Assembly (NCBI RefSeq): GCF_010731635.1
Contig: NZ_AP022583.1
Location: 2,480,001 to 2,544,000, forward strand
DNA length: 64,000 nucleotides
DNA from: Mycobacterium noviomagense
Lineage (GTDB): Bacteria > Actinomycetota > Actinomycetes > Mycobacteriales > Mycobacteriaceae
Direction: 5' to 3'
Shown here: positions 45,957-53,738 of the stretch, in pieces
Layout: each line of letters begins with the position of its first letter
Position numbering within the stretch: position 1 is the stretch's first letter
The notes under the pieces: generated by a model
What the model was told of the DNA's origin: nothing
Database searches by the model: none
Seen by the model: only the letters and a program-made list of their open reading frames with translations
Made by a program: the position numbers and the translations under genes

Positions 45957-46258
45957 CAGGTTCCCCCTGTGATGTGACAGTGGTTTTGCGCAACGGGTGT
46001 GGCTTCAGTTAACACCTCCGGTCGCGGTTGCGCAGAGAGTGTGTGAACATACCGCTCATCGAGACGGCCCCGAGCAGTGCCGATATGCTGGTCCAATCTG
46101 CGCGGACAGGGGAGTTTGTCGGCCGAAAGACAGATACTGCCGAAGTTATCGCAGTCTAATGATGATCACACATTGCCGCGGGCGGCCGGTGATTTAGTGC
46201 GAGCGATCGGCGGAAAACGTGCCGATGTCATGCGCACTTCCGCGAGAGGAGAACCGCG
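45957..46258. other. 302-base divergent intergenic region
   Basis: Between two divergent genes. I see no tRNA, repeat or conserved peptide. A GAGAGGAGA ribosome site stands 6-14 bases before ATG 46259. Several AT-richer patches, including CAGTCTAATGATGATCACAC (around 46151-46170), could hold promoters for the surface protein gene. Confidence 0.6.
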
Positions 46259-48037
46259 ATGGACGTAGCTCTGGGTGTCGCGGTCGCCGGTCCGGTTGCC
46301 CGGGTAGCGCTTGTCGGGTCTGGCGCCGACAGCGGCGCGGTGATCGATCAGTCGGTGGTCGACGTGTCGTCGGATCCCATTCGCAGGTTGACGGAAACGG
46401 TCGTCGGCACACATCGGTCGCTTTCCGGCCAAGGCCATCGGCTGGTAGGTACTCGGCTGTGTTGGTCAGATCAACGCCGAGCCAGTGACCTGAGAAGAGC
46501 GCTCGACGACTCAGGTGTCCAGAACGTCGCGTTGCTGTCCGAGCCGGAGGCGGCAACAGCTTTGGTGCGCAACGTTTCTCGCGGCGAGGGACAGCATGGC
46601 GTGCTTCTGGTCAACGATGACACGGCGATGCTGTCGTTGATCGGCGGTGACGACGCTGCAACGAGGGCTGTGGGCGCCAAGCCATTGCGTGGCTTGGACC
46701 CGGTGACGGCGGCCGGCGCGTTGCTTGGCCGGCTGCGTGAACAGCCGGGAGCGGCCAGCGATGTCTACCTGATCGGCAAGTCCGCGGATGTCTCGGCCGT
46801 GGCTGACGAACTTCGAGCCACGTCGGCGTTGCCGGTGGCGGTGCCGGAGAATCCGGAGTTCGCGATTGCGCGCGGCGCGGCGATAGCGGCGGAGTCGGCG
46901 GCGACGACGTACGGCGCGATGCCGGCGCAAGACATGACGATGGCGGCGATGACCGCTCAGGACGCGACCATGGCGGGGATCCCGGCGGCGGACGCGACCA
47001 TGGCGGGGATGCCGGCCCAGGACGCGACGATGGCGGGGATGCCGGCGGGGGACGCGACCATGGCGGGGATGCTGGCGGGGGACGCGACCATGATGGACTC
47101 CGCGGAGGACGCAACGGGTTCAGGCGCGGCGTTGGCCTACTCGATGGCGGACGACGATTCGGGATTGCTTCCGATGGAGTACGCCGGCGACGAGGACGAG
47201 GCGGAAGCGGCGCCACCACCGGTGGGGCGCGCGTTGCTGGTTGGCAGCACCGTCGGCGGCATCGTGGTTGCCGGCTGTGCGGCGTTGGCCGTCGCGGTAA
47301 CGATCGGCATTCGCCCGACCGCGGCCACTCAACCGCAGCAGGTTGTGAAACCGCAGCAGAAGCCGGTACCGGGGAACTTCATGCCGGTGCTGCCAGCGCC
47401 CAGTGCACCCCCGTCGCCGCCCGCGCAGGCGCCACAGATGCCGGCGGCTCCGGATGGCGGCGCCCCGCAGGGTGTCTCTGGTCCCGCTCCTCAGCAAGTA
47501 CCTGGCGGAGCGCCGGCTGCTCCTCCGGTCGAGCAAGCACCGCCGGAGGCACCCGTCGCGCCGCCGCCGCCACCACCGGCTTACAACCCGGTGCCCATCC
47601 CCATTCCGATCCCGATTCCGATCAACCCCCCGCCGCCCAATAGCACGACGGGCGGGACGACTGCGGGTACGACCGGTGGCACGACCGCCGGCACCACCGG
47701 GGGAACTACAGCCGGCACCACCGGGGGAACTACCGGCGGCACGACCGCGGGCACTACCGGTGGAACAACTGGCGGAACGACTGCAGGTACTACCGGCGGC
47801 GGCACCACGGGCGGCACTACCGCGGGTACGACTGGTGGCGGCACGACCGGCGGCGGCACAACGGGCGGTGGAACGACTGGCGGTACGACTGGTGGTGGGA
47901 CCACCGGCGGTACGACCGGCGGCACGACCGGCGGCGGCACGAGCGGCGGCGGCACAACGGGCGGCGGTACAACGGGCGGCGGCACGACGGGTGGCGGCAC
48001 GACCGGCGGCGGCACAACGAGCGGTGGTCACCACTAA
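46259..48037 (+). CDS. Membrane-anchored repeat protein with DUF7159-like N-domain and Thr/Gly repeat tail (Rv0538-like)
   Basis: A 592-residue protein in five parts: (1) residues 1-215, an actin/Hsp70-like fold used by mycobacterial DUF7159 proteins (MDVALGVAVAGPVARVAL, LLSEPEAATALV); (2) six 10-residue repeats at 219-278, consensus AGMPAGDATM; (3) an acidic stretch and one membrane helix near 322-345; (4) a Pro-rich segment at 355-460; (5) residues 463-589 made almost only of Thr and Gly. The helix would place parts 4-5 outside; the Thr-rich tail is a candidate for O-mannosylation. It corresponds to Rv0538. Function unknown. Confidence 0.85.
   Translation: MDVALGVAVAGPVARVALVGSGADSGAVIDQSVVDVSSDPIRRLTETVVGTHRSLSGQGHRLVGTRLCWSDQRRASDLRRALDDSGVQNVALLSEPEAATALVRNVSRGEGQHGVLLVNDDTAMLSLIGGDDAATRAVGAKPLRGLDPVTAAGALLGRLREQPGAASDVYLIGKSADVSAVADELRATSALPVAVPENPEFAIARGAAIAAESAATTYGAMPAQDMTMAAMTAQDATMAGIPAADATMAGMPAQDATMAGMPAGDATMAGMLAGDATMMDSAEDATGSGAALAYSMADDDSGLLPMEYAGDEDEAEAAPPPVGRALLVGSTVGGIVVAGCAALAVAVTIGIRPTAATQPQQVVKPQQKPVPGNFMPVLPAPSAPPSPPAQAPQMPAAPDGGAPQGVSGPAPQQVPGGAPAAPPVEQAPPEAPVAPPPPPPAYNPVPIPIPIPIPINPPPPNSTTGGTTAGTTGGTTAGTTGGTTAGTTGGTTGGTTAGTTGGTTGGTTAGTTGGGTTGGTTAGTTGGGTTGGGTTGGGTTGGTTGGGTTGGTTGGTTGGGTSGGGTTGGGTTGGGTTGGGTTGGGTTSGGHH
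46913..47092 (+). repeat. Six 30-base coding repeats (decapeptide)
   Basis: Six consecutive in-frame 30-base units code for GAMPAQDMTM, AAMTAQDATM, AGIPAADATM, AGMPAQDATM, AGMPAGDATM and AGMLAGDATM. The last three or four units are nearly identical at the DNA level, indicating recent expansion; the first two have diverged. Confidence 0.95.
47645..48034 (+). repeat. Long Thr-Thr-Gly-Gly coding repeat tract
   Basis: About 127 codons of almost pure ACN and GGN, arranged as TTGG, TTAG, TTGGG units without a fixed period (4- and 5-codon steps mixed). Codon choice varies widely within the tract, so the DNA is less uniform than the peptide, suggesting selection for composition rather than fresh slippage alone. 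Confidence 0.93.
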
Positions 48038-48053
48038 TTCCGCGGACCAGCGC

Positions 48054-49136
48054 TCATGGCGTTGGCCTTTGCCCGGTGATGTTTACACCCAAGCGGTCAG
48101 TACCATTGCCGGCTTCGGTTTGGTAATCGAGTTCGCCACGGGAACTGCCCGCTTCGACGCGCCCCTCGCTTTGATGTATTCCGCTGTGCCGTAATCGATT
48201 ACGCCGCCAGCGCCCGGGAAGCAGCTTCGTTACCATGTGTTTGGTGCTGCGCGGAAGACGTTGCACCGTCTCAGGAGGAACGAACGCGAGATAAAGCACG
48301 AACATCGCCAAGCTGAAAAAGCCAACCGCAATGGCCATCATGATCGAGATGTGCATGATCACCCCCGCAGCCAGCGCCCATGGTCGTAAGCGGCGGTTCC
48401 ACACAAAGATCGCAACCGACAACTCAACGGCGAGCGTGCCCCACGTGGCGGCGTTCATCAGCAGCGCGTTATTGGCCAACCAATGCGAGGCGGGGATCAG
48501 CAGCATGTCTTGCAATCGCAGCGCGTAGGACACAGCTGTGCCCTCGGGCCAGGCGCTGCCGTTGAGCTTGCTCGACACCGACGCCAAATAGATCAGCGAC
48601 ACCTGCAGTTGCATCAATCGAAGTGGCCACTGTGGGCGCTGCTGTGCCGACCAGAACATTCCAGTGCTGCGTCGCTGGTCGAGCGACAACGCCGCGCCGC
48701 ACGGCGAAAGGGCAAGGAACAGCGCCTCAAGGCGAACGAGGAGGTCGCCGGAGTTCCATACCCACGGGTTGCGGTGTTGGAACGACAAGATCAGCACAAA
48801 CACGCCGAGTGCCGCCAATCGACTGCGCCACCCGATCGTCAGCGCGAGTGAGGCAACCAGCAGCACCGCCCATCCGACAAGCAATGCGCGGTCACTGTTC
48901 CAGATTGCGAAAACCCCCCACTGAAAACTTCCTCCGGGCTGTTGCGGCTGGATCCCGTTCGGGCCGAACAGCTCATACAGATCAGGCAGCAAAGAGAGCG
49001 TCCAGCCCAACGCCAAGGCGCCGAACGCGATCCTGACCAGACCGAGGGTGTAGGCAGGTTGCGGTCGGAACCAAAACCTCCGCCAGACTTCGGCTGCGGC
49101 CACCCACGGCCCCTGACGGGCTTCCGGTTCGCTCAT
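48054..49136 (-). CDS. HTTM-domain membrane protein (SdpB/vitamin K carboxylase-like)
   Basis: A 360-residue protein with about eight membrane segments. The N-terminal FRPQPAYTLGLVRIAFGAL and the ELFGPNGIQPQ loop are typical of HTTM proteins, a family related to vitamin K-dependent gamma-carboxylase and including SdpB of Bacillus. FLALSPCGAALSLDQRR and LIYLASVSSKLNGSAWPEG are further family blocks. The polar last 65 residues are unlike the family and probably variable. ATG 49136 overlaps the stop of the DUF5819 gene upstream, so the two are coupled. Confidence 0.85.
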   Translation of the reverse strand: MSEPEARQGPWVAAAEVWRRFWFRPQPAYTLGLVRIAFGALALGWTLSLLPDLYELFGPNGIQPQQPGGSFQWGVFAIWNSDRALLVGWAVLLVASLALTIGWRSRLAALGVFVLILSFQHRNPWVWNSGDLLVRLEALFLALSPCGAALSLDQRRSTGMFWSAQQRPQWPLRLMQLQVSLIYLASVSSKLNGSAWPEGTAVSYALRLQDMLLIPASHWLANNALLMNAATWGTLAVELSVAIFVWNRRLRPWALAAGVIMHISIMMAIAVGFFSLAMFVLYLAFVPPETVQRLPRSTKHMVTKLLPGRWRRNRLRHSGIHQSEGRVEAGSSRGELDYQTEAGNGTDRLGVNITGQRPTP

Positions 49137-49735
49137 GACTGGCCGGTCAAGGTCTCGTCGTAAAGAATTTCCGTGCCAGTGGTGCGCGGCCCATCGGCAC
49201 CCGGCGGCGGGAGCAATTCGGTACGCAAAGTCATCTGCACTCGTACCGGGCGCTCTCCGCGACCGGTGAGCCGGTGAACAACCCAGTGCGCCAAGCCAAT
49301 TCGACTAGCAGGCTGGCGTACTAGATTTTCTTTGGCCTTCTGCCAGCGATACCACGAAAACGCTCCCACCACACGGTCACCGCGCGGGTTTGTCCACACC
49401 CGTTGCGCACCGTCGGCCATTGTGACACGCACCTCGACGTACTCAAGGCGCCGCAACGGTTCCGGGGCGTACATCCGCCAGTTCTGCTCTAGACCAGTTG
49501 CCGACGCGACCGGCTGCAGCACCGGCATAAGCCGCCGCTTGACTTCGGCATCGGGCAGGCTCCACACCACGCCGGTGACCAGCACGAGGACGACCAAGCA
49601 GCTGATTGCTGCCTCGCCAACACGTGACCTCTCGAATCGCTGCCCGATCGTCGAGAGTTTGCTCAGATCCAGCGCAAGGCTCCTTTTCTCGTCGTTCGCT
49701 ATCCGAAGAGCCAGAACTTGCTTTTTAGCACTCAA
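49133..49735 (-). CDS. DUF5819/SdpA-like single-helix membrane protein
   Basis: A 200-residue protein with one membrane helix at about 44-60 (CLVVLVLVTGVVWSLPDA), preceded by a cytoplasmic head and followed by an external domain with QNWRMYAPEPLRRLEYVEVR, the W-xx-FAP-like signature of DUF5819/SdpA-type proteins. Such proteins pair with HTTM proteins, as here. The TTG at 49735 is the only nearby start and has no ribosome site, so the exact N-terminus is uncertain. A palindrome lies 23 bases upstream. Confidence 0.72.
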   Translation of the reverse strand: MSAKKQVLALRIANDEKRSLALDLSKLSTIGQRFERSRVGEAAISCLVVLVLVTGVVWSLPDAEVKRRLMPVLQPVASATGLEQNWRMYAPEPLRRLEYVEVRVTMADGAQRVWTNPRGDRVVGAFSWYRWQKAKENLVRQPASRIGLAHWVVHRLTGRGERPVRVQMTLRTELLPPPGADGPRTTGTEILYDETLTGQS

Positions 49736-49757
49736 ATGGTTTGTCGGCTTGATCGTG

Positions 49758-49775
49758 AACCTATTGGCTTAGGTT
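49758..49775 (-). promoter_or_regulatory. Palindrome AACCTA-N6-TAGGTT upstream of the DUF5819-HTTM pair
   Basis: AACCTA (49758-49763) and TAGGTT (49770-49775) are exact inverted repeats around TTGGCT. Read on the minus strand, the promoter-proximal half is TAGGTT, which also fits the -10 pattern TANNNT, so a protein bound here would cover the promoter. The half-sites are those of an iron-box (TTAGG/CCTAA) but in the opposite order, so IdeR is not claimed. Confidence 0.45.
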
Positions 49776-49841
49776 GATCGGATTGCGCGAGCATAGGCTC
49801 ACCGGCTTCCGACGCCCGGATGAGATTCGGAAAGAAAAGTT

Positions 49842-50142
49842 ATGAAGATCGTCGTGATCGGTGGCACAGGGTGGCCGCCGCGAAGGCCGCAGCCATTAAA
49901 CACTACGTCGTGGTGTCGATCGTCGGTTGCGACGAGCTACCCGATAGCGGGTACATGCGGGCGAAGGTCGCCCAGGAGAAGCTCGTCGAACAATCGGACC
50001 TCCCCTACTCGATCGTGCGTGCCACCCAGTTCGCGGAGTTCGCCGACGCGATCACAGCGTCGATGACGGTCGGCGACGAAGTACGTGTCCCGGACGCCTT
50101 GATCCAGCCCATCCCCGCCGCCGACCTCGCCACCGAGGTCGC
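49842..50142 (+). pseudogene. Deleted and truncated NmrA/YwnB-like NAD(P)-binding gene
   Basis: ATG 49842, with a purine-rich ribosome site, starts MKIVVIGGTG, the usual N-terminus of atypical short-chain dehydrogenases. The reading then jumps to another phase and to sequence from much later in such proteins: AAAIKHYVVVSIVGCDELP, SGYMRAKVAQEKLVEQSDLP, YSIVRATQFAEFADAITASM. About 80 central residues are missing with a frameshift at the junction, and the 3' end stops where convergent menE ends. A clear decayed gene. Confidence 0.75.
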
Positions 50143-51234
50143 TCACGAGTCGTCACCGAAGCGGCGCGCCAACGCCTGCCGGTCCACCTTTCCGATACCG
50201 CGCATCGGCAAGACGTCGACGATATGCAACTCGCGCGGTGCTGCGGTGACGTCGAGTGCCTGCGCGACATGAGTACGCAGCGCGTCCAGCGTCGGCGCGA
50301 TGCACCCTTGGCGCACGACGACCGCAGCAACCACCCGTTGCCCCAGCCGCTCGTCGTCAACCCCGAAGACTGCGCAGTCGCGCACCGCCGGATGGGTCAA
50401 CAGCGCAGCCTCCACCGGTTGCGGAAGCACGGTCAACCCACCGGTGCTGATGGCCTCGTCGATTCTGCCGAACACGCTGAGCCGCCCCGAATCATCGAGC
50501 GAGCCAACGTCGTTGGTGTAGAACCAGCCCGGCTCGGCGAATGGGTCGGGATCGACGGGGTTGCGATAGCCCTTGGCCAGCGTCGCGCCGCCGACCACGA
50601 TGCGCCCGTCGTCCGCGATCCGCAGCCGCACCCCTTCGAGCGGGACACCGTCGTAGACACAGCCGCCCGCAGTCTCGCTCATCCCGTAGGTGCGCACCAC
50701 CGAAATACCGGCCGCCGCAGCGGCATCCAGGACCGGTCGCGGTGCGGGACCGCCGCCGATAAGCACGGTGTCCAATTCGGCAAGGGCACTGGTCGCCGCC
50801 TGGTCGGCCAGCGCCTTGGCCAGTTCGGCGGTGACCAACGACGCATATCGCCGACCTGACCCCAATTGCATTACTGCACTGGGTAGTTCGGTGACATCGA
50901 AACCTGCCGAGACGTCCAGCTCGACGGGGACCGTGCCGGCCAGTACGCTGCGCACCAGCACCTGCACGCCGGCAATGTGATACGGCGGCAGCGCCAGTAG
51001 CCAGCGGCCGGGACCGCCCAGACGAGCATGAGTGGCCGATGCACTGGCTCTCAGCGCGCCGGCCGTCAGCATCGCGCCCTTGGGCGCGCCGGTGGTTCCC
51101 GACGTCGTCACCACCAGCGCGATGTCGTCGTCGATCTCCTCGCCGATCCGCAACGCGGGCAACGTGTCTCCGGCGCGCACCGGGACCAGCGCGGGTTCAC
51201 GGCCGGTGAGCACGCTTTCCAATGCGGGCAGCAA
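50143..51234 (-). CDS. menE: O-succinylbenzoate-CoA ligase
   Basis: A 363-residue adenylate-forming enzyme that activates o-succinylbenzoate in menaquinone synthesis. The AMP site is VVTTSGTTGAPKGAML; VRTYGMSETAGGCVYDG and GWFYTNDVGSLDDSG are family motifs and the C-terminal lysine is in RGIGKVDRQALARR. It is the short actinobacterial form. The only in-frame start after an upstream stop is TTG 51234, so start choice is limited to it. Corresponds to Rv0542c. Confidence 0.92.
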   Translation of the reverse strand: MLPALESVLTGREPALVPVRAGDTLPALRIGEEIDDDIALVVTTSGTTGAPKGAMLTAGALRASASATHARLGGPGRWLLALPPYHIAGVQVLVRSVLAGTVPVELDVSAGFDVTELPSAVMQLGSGRRYASLVTAELAKALADQAATSALAELDTVLIGGGPAPRPVLDAAAAAGISVVRTYGMSETAGGCVYDGVPLEGVRLRIADDGRIVVGGATLAKGYRNPVDPDPFAEPGWFYTNDVGSLDDSGRLSVFGRIDEAISTGGLTVLPQPVEAALLTHPAVRDCAVFGVDDERLGQRVVAAVVVRQGCIAPTLDALRTHVAQALDVTAAPRELHIVDVLPMRGIGKVDRQALARRFGDDS

Positions 51235-51281
51235 AGACGTCGCCGCGGAGCCCGGCGAAGCGGCGACTGCGCGCAGAACGG

Positions 51282-51584
51282 CTATCCGCGGCCCTCGCCC
51301 TCGCGGACGTCATCGAGCGGCCAGCCCTTGGCAGCCAACCGCGCCCGCACCCGCTCGATGTCTTCGGCGGCCGGCAGGTCATCGGTGAATTGGGTGATCG
51401 TGGCACCGATATCGATGTGGTCGAACTCGCCGCGCTCCATCAGTTCATTGGCGACGGCCTTCACCTCGTCGTTGGTCAGCCGTCGTGACAGCAGAGCCAG
51501 GAGCGGAAAGTAGTCGGTCGGCGGCACGCCTTCTGGATAGCCGGCGCGCAGCCAGGCGACGATCGAGGTGAGGAATCGGTTCAC
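51282..51584 (-). CDS. DUF3349 protein (Rv0543c-like)
   Basis: A 100-residue small helical protein: LTSIVAWLRAGYPEGVPPTD, YFPLLALLSRRLTNDEV and HIDIGATITQF are the DUF3349 pattern. Structures of Rv0543c and a homologue are known to me as a helical bundle without assigned function. It precedes menE by 47 bases on the same strand. Confidence 0.88.
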   Translation of the reverse strand: MNRFLTSIVAWLRAGYPEGVPPTDYFPLLALLSRRLTNDEVKAVANELMERGEFDHIDIGATITQFTDDLPAAEDIERVRARLAAKGWPLDDVREGEGRG

Positions 51585-51641
51585 AGTCCGTCAACTTCCG
51601 CCGGGGCCGTCAGAATGCCGTAAGCACGCCACCAGCCGATG

Positions 51642-51944
51642 CTACTTCGCGTTGTGGGGTCGAGGCGCGCCCAGGATGTACCACCCTGTGTGGTGCGCGA
51701 TGAATTCACGTGCGATGAACAGCACGCCGAGTACGACGGCCGCGAGCACCAGTGCGAAGATCGCCCAGCTGAGCACAGTCACTACCGGGCGCCTTACAGC
51801 AACGGCGTGGCCGCCGCCGCTCACGCCGGCACCGACAGCACTTAGTCGAATCCCGACAGCGAACAGCGCCGGCAGCCCCGCACCCACCACCAGGCTGAAG
51901 ACCAGAATCTTCAAGGTCGCGGTGTAGTTGAACCACGTACTCAT
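51642..51944 (-). CDS. Small membrane protein (Rv0544c-like)
   Basis: A 100-residue protein with two hydrophobic segments, at about 10-37 and 55-80. Its ATG (51944) overlaps the pitA stop (ATGA), so it is made together with the phosphate transporter. The same pair exists in M. tuberculosis (Rv0544c-Rv0545c). Role unknown; an accessory to phosphate import is possible. Confidence 0.82.
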   Translation of the reverse strand: MSTWFNYTATLKILVFSLVVGAGLPALFAVGIRLSAVGAGVSGGGHAVAVRRPVVTVLSWAIFALVLAAVVLGVLFIAREFIAHHTGWYILGAPRPHNAK

Positions 51945-53179
51945 GAGGCTGGAGTGGTAGTCGTAGGGATGGTGTCGCTGTCAGGCCGGGTATCGGCCGG
52001 TGGTGGCTTCACAACATCGGAATCCCGGGGCGGTGACGCCGAGTCGAGGCCTGCCGTCAGGCTGCCTTCCCACTCGTGGTTGACGTTGGTGTGGTCGACG
52101 CGCACCTTGCGAGCCTGCAGCCAGATTGCCAGTGAAACCGCCGACAGCAGCGCGAAGCCGACGAGTACCCCGACGTAGCCGCCGATGGCGTGGACGATGA
52201 CGTAGGTGATCGCACCGACGATGCCCGCCGACGGCAGCGTGAACAGCCACGCTGTCACCATCCGGCCGGCCACCCCCCAGCGCACCTCGGCGCCGGGCTT
52301 GCCTACCCCGCTGCCCAGAACTGACCCAGTGGCGACCTGCGTGGTGGACAGCGCATAGCCGAAACTCGCGGACAGCAAGATGACCGCTGCCGATGACGAC
52401 TCGGCGGCCATGCCTTGCGGCGGCTTGATCTCCACCAGCCCCTTACCCATGGTCCGGATGATGCGCCAGCCGCCGAAGTAGGTTCCGGCCGCGATCGCCA
52501 CGGCACAACACACGATCACCCACAGCGGCGGCAGGGTGGTGGACTTGCTCACCGCGCCATAGGAAATCAGCGCCATGAAGATCACGCCCATCGTCTTCTG
52601 CGCGTCGTTGGTGCCGTGGGCCAGCGACACCAATGCGGCCGACCCGATCTGGCCGCGGCGGAAGCCCTGTTCGCTGCGGTTCTCGGGGACCCCGCGGGTG
52701 AGGCGGTAGACCAACCAGGTGCCGACTGCCCCGACCAGGATGGCCAGCGCCGCCGCCACGATGGCCGGGATGATCACCTTGGACACCAGGCCGCTCCAGA
52801 TCACCCCGTGCCCGCCGACCGCGGCGATCATGGCGCCGACGATGCCGCCGATCAGCGCATGGGAGGAGCTGGACGGAATGCCCAGCAGCCAGGTCAGCAG
52901 GTTCCAGACGATACCGCCGACGAGGCCGGCGAAAACCAGCTCCAGCGTCACCAGATGCCCGTCGACTAGACCTTTGGCGATCGTCGCGGCGACGGCCGTC
53001 GACAGAAACGCGCCTACCAAATTCAGCACGGCAGAAAGCGCCACCGCCGCCCTCGGCGCCAGCGCGCCGCTGGCGATGGAGGTGGCCATGGCGTTGCCGG
53101 TGTCGTGAAACCCATTGGTGAAGTCGAACGCGAGTGCTGTGATCACCACGATGATCAGGAAGAACAAGTCAAGACTCAC
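51941..53179 (-). CDS. pitA: Low-affinity inorganic phosphate transporter PitA
   Basis: A 412-residue PHO4-family transporter with 10-12 helices. Duplicated PHO4 signatures: ALAFDFTNGFHDTGNAMATS and SLAHGTNDAQKTMGVIFMAL. It exchanges metal-phosphate with protons. The polar C-terminus (SPPRDSDVVKPPPADTRPDS) is variable. GTG 53179 (MSLDLFF) is the only plausible start near the first helix. Confidence 0.94.
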   Translation of the reverse strand: MSLDLFFLIIVVITALAFDFTNGFHDTGNAMATSIASGALAPRAAVALSAVLNLVGAFLSTAVAATIAKGLVDGHLVTLELVFAGLVGGIVWNLLTWLLGIPSSSSHALIGGIVGAMIAAVGGHGVIWSGLVSKVIIPAIVAAALAILVGAVGTWLVYRLTRGVPENRSEQGFRRGQIGSAALVSLAHGTNDAQKTMGVIFMALISYGAVSKSTTLPPLWVIVCCAVAIAAGTYFGGWRIIRTMGKGLVEIKPPQGMAAESSSAAVILLSASFGYALSTTQVATGSVLGSGVGKPGAEVRWGVAGRMVTAWLFTLPSAGIVGAITYVIVHAIGGYVGVLVGFALLSAVSLAIWLQARKVRVDHTNVNHEWEGSLTAGLDSASPPRDSDVVKPPPADTRPDSDTIPTTTTPAS

Positions 53180-53267
53180 AAGGCATCACGGCGCCAATTC
53201 TGGGGCGCGGGGCGCCGGTTTGTCGAACGAATGCGGAAAAGAGTCATTGGAATGTCTCGACTTGTTG

Positions 53268-53684
53268 TCAGCTGTTCCCCTCGGGTTCACCTAGCGGGTT
53301 GCGCCTGGTGTCGCGGCGCAGCGGGTGATCGCCGGGTACCTGCACGAAGATCAGCGTGATGCCGTCAGGGTCGGTCACGTGCATCTCGAGCAACCCCCAC
53401 GGCTCGCGACGCGCCTCGCGGGTGATGGGCACGCCTCTGCTTTGCAGCTCCGCTTGGGTGGCGTGAATATCGCGCACCTGAAGCCACAGTGCGCCGGGGA
53501 ACGGGCCCGGGTAGCGTTCTGAGGTCGGGTAGCCGGCCAGTTCGATCAGTGACTGGCCCGCGAAAAAGACTGTGCCAGCGCCATATTCGCGGGCGATCGC
53601 AAGGCCGATCTGGTCGCGGTAAAAACTTAGCGAGCGCTGATAGTCCGTTGGCCGGAAGAGCATTCGGCTGGCCAGGATCTCCAT
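53268..53684 (-). CDS. Glyoxalase/VOC-superfamily protein (Rv0546c-like)
   Basis: A 138-residue two-module beta-alpha-beta protein: ASRMLFRPTDYQRSLSFYRD, GTVFFAGQSLIELAGYP, then LWLQVRDIHATQAELQSRGV and EMHVTDPDGITLIFVQVPGD. The pattern suits a metal-dependent lyase, dioxygenase or resistance-type member; metal ligands cannot be fixed. It lies between pitA and the SDR gene on the same strand. Confidence 0.87.
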   Translation of the reverse strand: MEILASRMLFRPTDYQRSLSFYRDQIGLAIAREYGAGTVFFAGQSLIELAGYPTSERYPGPFPGALWLQVRDIHATQAELQSRGVPITREARREPWGLLEMHVTDPDGITLIFVQVPGDHPLRRDTRRNPLGEPEGNS

Positions 53685-53738
53685 CTATCGTGTCTATCAC
53701 GTTGCGGCGTCGCGCGGTTTTGGGATTCCACAGCCTGC

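Noticed and set aside
47120..48034. Long open frames on the minus strand across the Thr/Gly repeat tract, rich in Arg, Ala and Val-Pro-Pro
   Set aside because: They are by-products of the GC-rich plus-strand repeat; composition is meaningless and the plus-strand frame has a start, ribosome site and homologue.
47645..48034. Possible CRISPR array
   Set aside because: The repetition is in-frame Thr/Gly coding sequence without constant repeats and unique spacers, and no cas gene is present.
49758..49775. IdeR iron box
   Set aside because: The half-sites are CCTA then TAGG, the reverse of the TTAGG-CCTAA order needed for IdeR.
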